Positions 16,329 to 23,455 of a DNA stretch of 33,815 nt are shown one piece after another (the first letter of the stretch is position 1; every line of letters starts with the position of its first letter). The DNA is taken from positions 1 through 33,815 of the forward strand of contig JBKJLF010000906.1 in the NCBI GenBank assembly GCA_046597185.1, given 5' to 3'. Below the pieces are notes generated by a model that saw nothing but the letters and a program-made list of their open reading frames with translations, was not told where the DNA came from and made no database searches. The stretch comes from CAMBDR01 sp046597185. GTDB lineage: Bacteria; Pseudomonadota; Gammaproteobacteria; Burkholderiales; Burkholderiaceae_D. Position numbers and translations under genes: made by a program.

Positions 16329-17380
16329 CTTATCTGGTCAAGCCCAAGCTACATCACCCTTCGCTCACCACCAACAAAGTAGGCTACACCCGGCGTGACT
16401 ACGAAGGCCGCATTTCCACCCTGTGCGCCGGTTGCGGGCATGATTCCATCTCCGCTGCCATCATCCAGGCTTGTTGGGAAATGGATATTGAACCGCACCG
16501 TGTGGCCAAGCTCTCGGGCATTGGTTGCAGCTCCAAAACGCCGGATTATTTTCTCGGTGCCTCGCATGGTTTTAACACCGTACACGGGCGCATGCCCTCG
16601 GTGTTGACCGGGGCCAATCTGGCCAACCGCGATTTGCTGTATCTGGGCGTCTCGGGTGATGGCGATTCAGCCTCGATTGGCCTGGGCCAGTTTGCCAACG
16701 CCATGCGGCGCGGGGTGCGTATGGCTTACATTGTCGAAAACAATGGCGTGTATGGCTTAACCAAGGGCCAGTTCTCGGCCACGGCGGATCGTGGTTCCAA
16801 GAGCAAAAAAGGCGTGATCAACAACGACAGCCCGATCGATTTGGTGGGGCTGGCCCTGCAACTGGGTGCCACCTTTGTGGCGCGCAGTTTTTCGGGCGAC
16901 AAAGAACAATTGGTGCCCTTGATCAAAGGGGCAATTGGCCATGGTGGGGCGGCGTTTATCGATGTCATCAGCCCTTGCGTTACCTTCAACAACCATGGCG
17001 GCAGCACCAAGAGCTACGACTATGTGCGTCAACACAATGAAGCCGTGAGCCGAATTGATTTCATTGATCAACACAGTGAAATCACGGCGGAATACGCCCC
17101 CGGCTCCTTGATTGAAGTCGCGCAGCACGACGGATCATTACTGCGCTTGCGCAAGCTGCATCCGGAATATGATCCAACCGACCGCTATGCGGCCTTGAGT
17201 TTCATGAACGAATATCAAAAACGGGGTGAAGTGGTGACGGGTTTGCTCTACCTCGACCCGCTCGCGACCGATTTGCATATGTCGCTCCATACCAGCGATA
17301 GTCCGCTCAACGCCATGGGCAAAGCCGAACTTTGCCCCGGTGCAGCGGCGCTGGCCAAACTCAATGCCTCCATGCGTTAG
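16325..17380 (+). CDS. korB: 2-oxoacid:ferredoxin oxidoreductase, beta subunit
   Basis: 351 residues carrying the thiamine pyrophosphate site. The beta-subunit motifs are STLCAGCGHDSISAAIIQA, LSGIGCSSKTPDYF, and the Mg/TPP motif GVSGDGDSASIGLGQFANAM ending in IVENNGVYGLTKGQ (GDG...N). A cysteine of CAGCGH and of GIGCSS probably helps bind the 4Fe-4S cluster with FNNH-region CVTFNNHGGS. The start overlaps the alpha-subunit stop (ATGA). With the alpha/gamma fusion it forms the CoA-acylating oxidoreductase, and with the upstream flavoprotein a likely three-protein redox complex. Confidence 0.92.
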   Translation: MTYLVKPKLHHPSLTTNKVGYTRRDYEGRISTLCAGCGHDSISAAIIQACWEMDIEPHRVAKLSGIGCSSKTPDYFLGASHGFNTVHGRMPSVLTGANLANRDLLYLGVSGDGDSASIGLGQFANAMRRGVRMAYIVENNGVYGLTKGQFSATADRGSKSKKGVINNDSPIDLVGLALQLGATFVARSFSGDKEQLVPLIKGAIGHGGAAFIDVISPCVTFNNHGGSTKSYDYVRQHNEAVSRIDFIDQHSEITAEYAPGSLIEVAQHDGSLLRLRKLHPEYDPTDRYAALSFMNEYQKRGEVVTGLLYLDPLATDLHMSLHTSDSPLNAMGKAELCPGAAALAKLNASMR

Positions 17381-17415
17381 ACCAATTATGTAATACCGAA
17401 TGAAGGAGCAATATC

Positions 17416-17856
17416 ATGACTGAACGTACTGTTTTTCAATCCATCACCCAGCGCCATCTGGTGAGCCTGCAACCGCACGCCAGCGTGTGGGAAGCGGCCT
17501 GTGTGATGACGCGTGCCAACTGCGGCAGCGTGCTGATTATGGACACCGTGGGCACGCTCCTGGGTATTTTGACCGAGCGTGATTTAATGACCCGTGTGCT
17601 GGCCAAGGCGGTGGACCCCAAAGCCACGCTGGTGTCGGACGTGATGACGCCTAACCCCCAATGCGTGGGGCCGGACATGAAAGTGGCCGAGGCGGTGGTG
17701 ATCATGATCGAGCGGGGTTTTCGGCATTTACCGATTGTCTCGCCGCAGAATAAAATCCTGGGCGTGTTTTCGGTGCGTGATGCCATGCCAAGGGAGATTG
17801 GTAATGCGGTGAGTATTGCTGAGTTTAACGATCAGGTGAATGATGCTTTGGGGTAG
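17416..17856 (+). CDS. CBS-domain protein
   Basis: 146 residues made almost only of two CBS motifs in tandem. CBS1 runs LQPHASVWEAACVMTRANCG to GILTERDLMTRV. CBS2 runs from DVMTPNPQCVGPDMKVAEAV through GFRHLPIVS to GVFSVRDAM. The paired motifs bind adenine nucleotides such as AMP, ATP or NADH. AAGGAG lies 7 bases before the ATG and the gene begins 35 bases after korB, so it is probably the last gene of that operon. It may gauge energy or redox state for the complex, which is inference. No kinase, transporter or IMP dehydrogenase domain is attached. Confidence 0.88.
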   Translation: MTERTVFQSITQRHLVSLQPHASVWEAACVMTRANCGSVLIMDTVGTLLGILTERDLMTRVLAKAVDPKATLVSDVMTPNPQCVGPDMKVAEAVVIMIERGFRHLPIVSPQNKILGVFSVRDAMPREIGNAVSIAEFNDQVNDALG

Positions 17857-17918
17857 GAATCGGTAAAAAGGGGCTTGCTGCTTTGATTATCCTGTACTAA
17901 TACTTACGTAAACATGGC

Positions 17919-18449
17919 TTGGATTTCGATAGCGCAGCAAGCGTTTTTATGGATGGATTGGCGTTAACCGATTATGATGCAGCGCATAGTCTTGATGAAG
18001 AGCGCTGGATCACCGTAGGACATGAACGGGATGGGTTGGTGTTGGTGGTGTCGCATACGTATCAGGCGGTAGATGCAGTAACTATCAGGATACGCATTAT
18101 ATCGGCGCGCCATGCAACGAAACGTGAGCGTCAATCGTTTTATGAACATTGCCAAATGCATTCGCTCTGGCAAGTGCAACAACAACCTTCAATTTATGGT
18201 GTCAAAATGATCGAAACTATTCAAACAAGTGATGACGATGACGATACGCCCGGTGAGATTGATTTTAGTAGGGCTGTGCGAGGTAAATTTTATCGGCCCA
18301 ACGCATCGATTAAAATGCCTGGTATGCCTGGCTTTATGTCAATGGCCGAGTTGAATGAGCTGGCGGCGAGTAGAAATGTCAAACTTTCCACCTTGTTTAA
18401 GGAATGGGCTGAACAAGCCAGCAAGGCAGCAGAAACCAGCGCTGCTTGA
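17919..18449 (+). CDS. BrnT-like toxin (5'-truncated) fused in frame to its antitoxin
   Basis: Residues 1-~75 match the BrnT RNase toxin core: FDSAASVFMDGLALTDYD, DEERWITVGH, LVLVVSHTY and IISARHATKRER. Upstream, the in-frame codons read RKHG directly before the TTG at 17919, which is exactly the N-terminal 'LRKHG' of BrnT. A TAA lies two codons before that, so the first strand is lost. There is no stop after the toxin. The frame runs on through an unusual linker into what looks like a BrnA-type antitoxin: an acidic stretch (SDDDDDTPGEIDF), SRAVRGKFYRP and a C-terminal ribbon-helix-helix-like helix. A Met at 18207 (residue 97) could still start the antitoxin alone, but its Shine-Dalgarno is poor. 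It is probably an inactivated toxin-antitoxin module. Confidence 0.65.
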   Translation: MDFDSAASVFMDGLALTDYDAAHSLDEERWITVGHERDGLVLVVSHTYQAVDAVTIRIRIISARHATKRERQSFYEHCQMHSLWQVQQQPSIYGVKMIETIQTSDDDDDTPGEIDFSRAVRGKFYRPNASIKMPGMPGFMSMAELNELAASRNVKLSTLFKEWAEQASKAAETSAA

Positions 18450-18534
18450 TCTGTACAGGCAAGCGGATTGCTTCTTCCGCATACGTAGCCTTGCTGAATA
18501 TCATTATTTTGTAGGACAATTCATGTTGACATGG

Positions 18535-19463
18535 TAGACTAGCTTTTGTAAGTGCTTGATTCGGGTAGCCCAAGGTATAGTTGACGTTACCTGACAGCGT
18601 TAAATTGCTCTTATGAATCGTCAAATAACCCGTCTGAAACAGCAGCGCTTCCGGCGTCATCAAATCCACATCCAGCGCCGAAATCAATTCCACACCCGCG
18701 CGCATTTGCTTGAGCAGTGGCGTGAAAAAGCCCTGTTGCTGCATCATCTTGAATAAAAACGTCGGCGTGCCCGTGCTGCACCACCAGGCATTAAACTTGC
18801 GCTCGGCAAACAGCAGCAGTAAATCAAACGGGTTATACACTGCAGTGCCCGTCCAGTTATACCCGTTGTACCAGCAAACACAAAGCGGATGTGGGAATCG
18901 GCTTCCTTGATGGCGCTGTACAGGTTTTTCAATCCCTCCCGCATGGCCAGCGCGGTGGCTGAATCGAGAATATTGTCCAGAATCGGCTTGTCGTACTCGT
19001 CGATTAAAACCACCACCTGTTCGCCAAATTTTTCGTGCGCAAGCTCGATCAATTGAGAAAATTGGCCAGAAATGCTTTTTAGTGTGCATTTGACGCCAAG
19101 CCGTTTCTGATTAAGTGCAAGCGATTCACGAATCCTCTGATCCAGTTCCACGCGGGAGGTGATGATGCCGCCGCCAAAATTGAAGCGCACCACCGGAAAG
19201 CGCCGTGTCCAATCCCACTTGTCATGGATGTAAAGCCCTTCAAACAAGGCCTGATTACCCTCAAACAATTCCCTTAGCGTATCCAGAAACAGGCTCTTCC
19301 CAAAGCGCCCTGGCCGCGACAGGAAAAAACGGCCCGCTTCCTGCGTCAAGCGCCAGGCAAATTCGGTTTTGTCCACATAATAAAAATTGCCTTTGCGCAT
19401 ATTGGCGAAGGATTCAATGCCTAATGGGAGGATTTTGCGGGGCAGGTTCATTGCGGCGATCAT
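18535..19463 (-). pseudogene. AAA-ATPase_like/PDDEXK_9 (DUF1703) protein, deleted and truncated
   Basis: From ATG 19463 the frame has the family's start (KILPLGIESFANMRKGNFYYVD in part, YYVDKTEF), a Walker A RPGRFGKSLFLDTL (R-P-x-R-F-G-K-S), and a Walker B VVVLIDEYDKPIL. Near 18872 similarity jumps from IRFVFAG to WYNGYNWTGTAVYNPFDLLL in another frame. About 60-80 residues of the sensor region are missing and the joint is out of frame. The copy ends after NYTLGYPN, near 18535, before the C-terminal PD-(D/E)XK nuclease part. Intact members exceed 500 residues. The family is common in accessory regions and likely belongs to anti-phage or mobile elements. It carries a promoter at 19485-19513. 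Confidence 0.85.
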
Positions 19464-19484
19464 GGCGATTGGGTGGAAGTGGGT

Positions 19485-19513
19485 AGCATACCATCATGCG
19501 CAACACCGGACAA
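19485..19513 (-). promoter_or_regulatory. Promoter of the AAA-ATPase pseudogene
   Basis: Read on the minus strand: TTGTCC (19508-19513), a 17-base spacer and TATGCT (19485-19490), 22 bases before the ATG at 19463. An equivalent promoter with TTGTTC and the same spacing lies at 23010-23038. Confidence 0.65.
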
Positions 19514-19574
19514 GCTTTGCTACCTTGATGGGGCGCTTGGGCTGGCGTCGTGTCCGGGTCAGATTTGCGCATCG

Positions 19575-20226
19575 TCAATTCAAGCCCCGCACCTTCGGAT
19601 GCATCAGTGCTGCCATGCACACCAGCATGGTCGCGCTGCCGCAACCAATGAACACCGCATTAAAACCAATGTAGTCGGTCAAAATACCCACCAGCGGAAA
19701 ACCCGCCGCCAAAAACACGTAGGAACCCAGCATGTCCACGCTGTACACCCGGCCCAGCATGGTGTCGGGCACCATTTCTTGCAGGCTGTGGTTCCAGCTC
19801 AAATCAAACGCGCTATTACAAAAGCCTAGGGCAAACATGCATGCTGCGCCGATCACAATCGTTTGACAGGCGGGCCAGCCCAACAGCGCCAGCGCAAGGC
19901 CCCCGGTCAGGGTGCTGCCATACGCGATCAGTCCACGGTGGCGCAATTGTTTGATGCCACCCATCAGCACTGAACACAGCACGGCCCCGGCGGCCATCAT
20001 CGACATGAACAAACCCAATACCCCGGCATCGGCATGCATGCCGCGCTCGACCAACATCGGCAACGTGGCGCGGATCGGGCCGGAACTGGTGATGTTAATC
20101 AAGGAAAAAGCGGCGATGGTCACCCATAACCACGGTTTACAGGCTATCGCCAAAACGCGACACGGGTTGCCCGGCCCACAGCCAGGCAAACGGCCGATGT
20201 TCAAGTGCGCGCCAGAAGGGACTCAT
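19575..20226 (-). pseudogene. MFS transporter with its central part deleted
   Basis: The ATG at 20226 starts MSPFWRALEHRPFAWLWAGQ, the typical N-terminus of an MFS exporter of the EntS-like type, running into SRFGDSL and a TAA. At 20135-20145 a different frame takes over with KPWLWVTIAAFSLINIT and continues through the C-terminal half: PMLVERGMHADAGVLGLFMS, ALALLGWPACQTIVIGAACM, MLGRVYSVDMLGSYVFLAAG, to a stop at 19575. Helices 2-6 are missing, so the protein is not functional. The start overlaps the stop of the methyltransferase fragment as ATGA, so the two were once coupled in one operon. Confidence 0.8.
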
Positions 20227-20606
20227 GGGGTGGGCAGTTTTTCGCTCAGTTTTTCGAATACGTAAGCGATGCGGTTGAGTTTGGGCTTTTGCAGATATTC
20301 GACATAGGCCGTTATCTGAAAGCCGGTTTTTTCGGCCAGAGTTTGCATATAGGGCTGCGTGACATAGCGCACGGTGATGGTGCCAAATTCGGCTTCGGCG
20401 ACGGCGGTGGAATGGTCGTCAATCCCAAAATTGGAATTGCCGGAAGCGCCACGGCTGACATCAATCAACAGGCTTGCGCCATCGCACATCAGGGGGTAGA
20501 GGTTGCGTAGCAAGGTTTCGTGTTCAGCATCGGAAAATTCCATGAACACGGAAAACGTCGCGAGTACCGCATCAAAGCGCTGGTTGCTGTCAAAGTTCAA
20601 AATCAC
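20223..20606 (-). pseudogene. Methyltransferase-like fragment, N-terminus missing
   Basis: The 127-codon frame begins with a GTG at 20606 that overlaps the stop of the ATP-grasp gene (GTGA). The sequence FDSNQRFDAVLATFSVFMEF and LYPLMCDGASLLIDVSRGAS resembles the second half of an SAM-dependent methyltransferase (post-motif II acidic strand, motif III). The SAM-binding GxGxG N-terminal half is absent. The same frame reads two or three further codons into the ATP-grasp gene, which suggests a recombination joint at about 20605-20625. It may still be translated by coupling, but a catalytically complete methyltransferase is unlikely. Confidence 0.55.
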
Positions 20607-22912
20607 CGCATCCGGCTTTCAGTAATAATTGCAGTCGGCAGGTGCAGCGTGTCATTATTTTCGCGTTCAATTTCAATGTGAAACAAAGTTCGCGCCTTGG
20701 CAACATCATCAAAGAGCCTGTTGCGTCCTTCGTTAACAAATACACCCACGAATGGGATATTGGTTAAATCAGTGGACGCTTGCAACTGCGCGCCGATAGT
20801 GGCATCAACGCTATGGGTTACATACGATGCCAACCGGGTAATGTCCTCAATGCCGCTCACATTGGCGATTTTGCCCTGTTTATTGGTGGGCAGGTAGGCT
20901 ACATTGGCAAATTTGTGAAATACAATCGGTGCTTCAATCGGGCGCGTGCCTTTTAAAAAGACATCGACACTCGCTGCAACCACGTCAAAATTAGAGCATT
21001 CCACCGTAGCAAAAGGAATTTTGCAGCCGGGCAAGCGCGAGCCGATTTCGATCATGACCGGGCCATTTTCATCCACCTTGATTTCAGCATGGGCCGGGCC
21101 AATCAGAATGCCAACCGCTTGCGCCAGCTTGATGGCGTATTCTTCCAGTGCCTGGTGTTTGGCGCAGTGCAACGCTTCCAGCACCACGTTATAGTAGATA
21201 TTGTTGCCATGTTCGGTATTGATTTTTTCGTAGCGCCATACATCCGTTACATATATGCCTTGGCCTGTGCCAAACAAATCAACCACATATTCTGTGCCGC
21301 CAATAAATTCCTCTGCCAACGCAAATGCCGCGTTTTGTCCATAGATATTGGCGTTATCCATAATCCGGTGGTAAGCGTGCGCCAACTCCAGCGCATTTTG
21401 GCAAACAAACACATTATGCGTGCCTGCGCCACTGGGTGTTTTGAGTACCATTGGATAGCCCACTTGCGCCGCAAACGTGCTTGCGTCTTGCACACAATGG
21501 CAGGCTTGGTAGCGTGCGTAGCGTAACTGCGCTTGGGCTGCAGCTTGCTTCATATCCGACTTGTTGCGCCTGAATGGTATGGTGGTGGGATTATTGCCGG
21601 GTACGCCATAATGCCGGGCCAACAGGTCGGCCACATCCACCCCTTTTTCCGAGCCCGGTATGACCGCCGCAACCGCATGGCCCCGGGTTTGCAGGTGCTT
21701 AATTAACTTAACATGGTCGGCTTCAAAAAATACTTCGCAACCCTCGGCCAGCGTATCAATGCCGGGAGAGGCCACGCATCCGGTTTGGATCAAGGCTTCC
21801 CATTGCGGGCGCGTGCTGGTGTAGTAAAGCAGGATTTTCAAACCACGCTTGAGTAGCTCGGCACGGTATAACACGCCGGAGGATTCCATATCCACCACGA
21901 TAACCAGTCCCTGCGTATCATCGGGCGCGCTGGCCTGCGCGAGTGCAGTGGCTGTACTGGTTTTGCCGGTTTTGCCGATTTTGTCGGTTTTGGCTTGCCC
22001 TTTGATGGCGATTAAGACATTTCCCGCAATAATTAAGCCGAGCGCCAGCGCGACGGCCAGGGTGAGGTTTTCGTGTAAAAATAACGCGGCCATCAAACAA
22101 GTTACCACCGGAGAAAAATACACCAGTGCAGAAAATTTTTCCGCGCTAAACAAGTTGATGGCGCGAATATATAAAATTTGATTCAAAATATTGTAGAACA
22201 AGGCCATCGTTAGCAGTAAGCCCAAAGCGAAAAGCGATGGCATCTGCCAGCCGCCTTGTGCTGAAATGACGCCGGAACAAAACACGATGGATAGAATTTG
22301 TCCCAGGAACACAAAATGCGCTTCACGAAACTGGAATAACTTGCACAGCATGGAATACGCCGTGTAAGCAGCAATGGCAAGCAACATGGCACTGATTCCC
22401 TGTAGCCCAAGCTTTCCGGCGTCGCCACTACTGCCCGCAATGGCCATGACGACCGCACCGGCAAAACAGAGCAAGATGCCGACGATCCCCCACAAGCGCA
22501 GCGCTTTATTGGCATTGCCGGGCCAGAAATGCGAAGCCAAGTATAAAAAGATTGGGTAAGTGTAGTATAAAATCGTGGTGTGTTGCGCGGGCATGCTTGA
22601 AAGTGCGACGTTGTACGCCATTTCATACACCACAAACCCCAACATCGCCGCACCCAATAAAATGAGTGCCTCGCGTCGGTTGCGCGCAAAGCGGTAAAAG
22701 TCGGCACCCTCTTTGTGGTGAAATAGCGCGACCAATACGGCACCCATTATCGACGAAAAACATAAAGCCTGGTATGGGCTCATGCCATCGTTCATTAAGT
22801 ATTTGGTGGCAATGGTGGATATGCCACCCGATATAAATAACAAGATCAAATACCCATAGCCGCGATAGTGACTCAGGTGTGAGGTAATGTTGGCATTGCG
22901 ATATGTATCCAT
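20603..22912 (-). CDS. EamA-family exporter fused to an ATP-grasp ligase
   Basis: 769 residues in one uninterrupted frame from ATG 22912, with AAAAAGG about 10 bases upstream. Residues ~18-305 form ten hydrophobic helices of two EamA (drug/metabolite transporter) repeats, such as YLILLFISGGISTIATKYLM and VGILLCFAGAVVMAIAG. A Lys/Thr/Gly linker (~306-335) leads to a soluble ATP-grasp enzyme. Its preATP-grasp strand is GLVIVVDMESSGVLYRAELL, its glycine-rich ATP loop VLKTPSGAGTHNVF (residues 479-492), then FALAEEFIGGTEYVVDLFG, and Mg ligands in HAEIKVDENG (E600) and MIEIGSRLPG (E612). These are the marks of amino-acid/dipeptide-type ligases. It probably makes an amide-linked small molecule and exports it through the attached channel; the substrate is unknown. 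Confidence 0.88.
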   Translation of the reverse strand: MDTYRNANITSHLSHYRGYGYLILLFISGGISTIATKYLMNDGMSPYQALCFSSIMGAVLVALFHHKEGADFYRFARNRREALILLGAAMLGFVVYEMAYNVALSSMPAQHTTILYYTYPIFLYLASHFWPGNANKALRLWGIVGILLCFAGAVVMAIAGSSGDAGKLGLQGISAMLLAIAAYTAYSMLCKLFQFREAHFVFLGQILSIVFCSGVISAQGGWQMPSLFALGLLLTMALFYNILNQILYIRAINLFSAEKFSALVYFSPVVTCLMAALFLHENLTLAVALALGLIIAGNVLIAIKGQAKTDKIGKTGKTSTATALAQASAPDDTQGLVIVVDMESSGVLYRAELLKRGLKILLYYTSTRPQWEALIQTGCVASPGIDTLAEGCEVFFEADHVKLIKHLQTRGHAVAAVIPGSEKGVDVADLLARHYGVPGNNPTTIPFRRNKSDMKQAAAQAQLRYARYQACHCVQDASTFAAQVGYPMVLKTPSGAGTHNVFVCQNALELAHAYHRIMDNANIYGQNAAFALAEEFIGGTEYVVDLFGTGQGIYVTDVWRYEKINTEHGNNIYYNVVLEALHCAKHQALEEYAIKLAQAVGILIGPAHAEIKVDENGPVMIEIGSRLPGCKIPFATVECSNFDVVAASVDVFLKGTRPIEAPIVFHKFANVAYLPTNKQGKIANVSGIEDITRLASYVTHSVDATIGAQLQASTDLTNIPFVGVFVNEGRNRLFDDVAKARTLFHIEIERENNDTLHLPTAIITESRMR
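21959..21994. repeat. Four tandem 9-bp units in the fusion linker
   Basis: Four degenerate units of the type GGTTTTGCC lie in frame in the exporter/ligase gene. On the minus strand they encode the Lys-Thr/Lys-Ile/Gly linker (AKTDKIGKTGKT) that joins the two domains. Length changes would alter linker length only. Confidence 0.9.
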
Positions 22913-22922
22913 GAATTAGTAC

Positions 22923-22988
22923 CTTTTTGGCGAAGGATTCAATGCCGATCGGCAGAATTTTACGGGACGGGTTCATTGCGGCGACCAT
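22923..22988 (-). pseudogene. 5' stub of a second AAA-ATPase_like gene
   Basis: About 22 codons from an ATG at 22988 (MVAAMNPSRKILPIGIESFA) match the start of the AAA-ATPase pseudogene at 19463, and the similarity breaks off at 22923. The Shine-Dalgarno of the exporter/ligase gene begins within the last bases of this stub. The 85%-identical DNA match extends upstream through the promoter. Confidence 0.85.
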
Positions 22989-23009
22989 GGCGATTAGGTC
23001 GAAGCTGGT

Positions 23010-23038
23010 AGCATAACATTATGCAAGGCCTCGAACAA
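23010..23038 (-). promoter_or_regulatory. Promoter inherited by the exporter/ATP-grasp gene
   Basis: Read on the minus strand: TTGTTC (23033-23038), a 17-base spacer and TATGCT (23010-23015). It corresponds position for position to 19485-19513. With its own gene destroyed, it would transcribe the gene at 22912 after a leader of about 90 bases. Confidence 0.6.
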
Positions 23039-23455
23039 GCCAGACGCGCCCAAGCCTGCAAGCAGTTGTTGGATTCGCCCGCGCGCGCCACCACCTCCAC
23101 CAAGGCCTACTATCTGCTGCTGCAAGAACTGTGCGCCCTGATCCAGGACGGCCATACCAACATCTACGCGCCGAATGAATTGGCCGACGAACTCAACGCC
23201 CGGCCATTGCTCACCACCCACCTGGTCGAGGGCCGGGTTTTGGTAAAAGCGGTGCTGGGCGAGGATTTGCCGCAACAAGGCATCCACAGCGGGATGGAGG
23301 TTATCAGCGTCAACGGCTTGTCCGCAAGCGAGTATGGCAAGCGCATGATCGCACCCAGACAAAGCGCCTCCACCCCACAGGACCACCTTTCGCGCCTGGG
23401 GTATTGGCGCACAAGCAGCGCACCAGGCTTAAGACCGGGTAGCAGGCAAGGGTAG
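23021..23455 (+). pseudogene. Peptidase S41-like fragment
   Basis: The frame from 23021 shows the segment found before the PDZ/protease domain of S41 peptidases: TSTKAYYLLLQELCALIQDG, then HTNIYAPNEL, VEGRVLVKAVLGEDLPQQGI, HSGMEVISVNGLSASEYGKR and IAPRQSASTPQD. It then drifts into unrelated sequence and stops after the end of the kinase gene on the other strand. The catalytic Ser/Lys region is missing and no signal peptide precedes it. The ATG at 23021 falls inside the promoter of the neighbouring stub, so it is unlikely to be a true start. It is a relic cut at both ends. Confidence 0.7.

Noticed and set aside
20603..22912. The ATP-grasp as a modifying enzyme (graspetide type) for the GG-leader peptide
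   Set aside because: It resembles amino-acid/dipeptide ligases, is 9 kb away, and the predicted core has few residues for ester or amide cross-links, so I do not claim a link.
23021..23455. Intact small S41-type gene
   Set aside because: It lacks the catalytic region and signal peptide, and its ATG lies in a promoter shared with the other ATPase copy.
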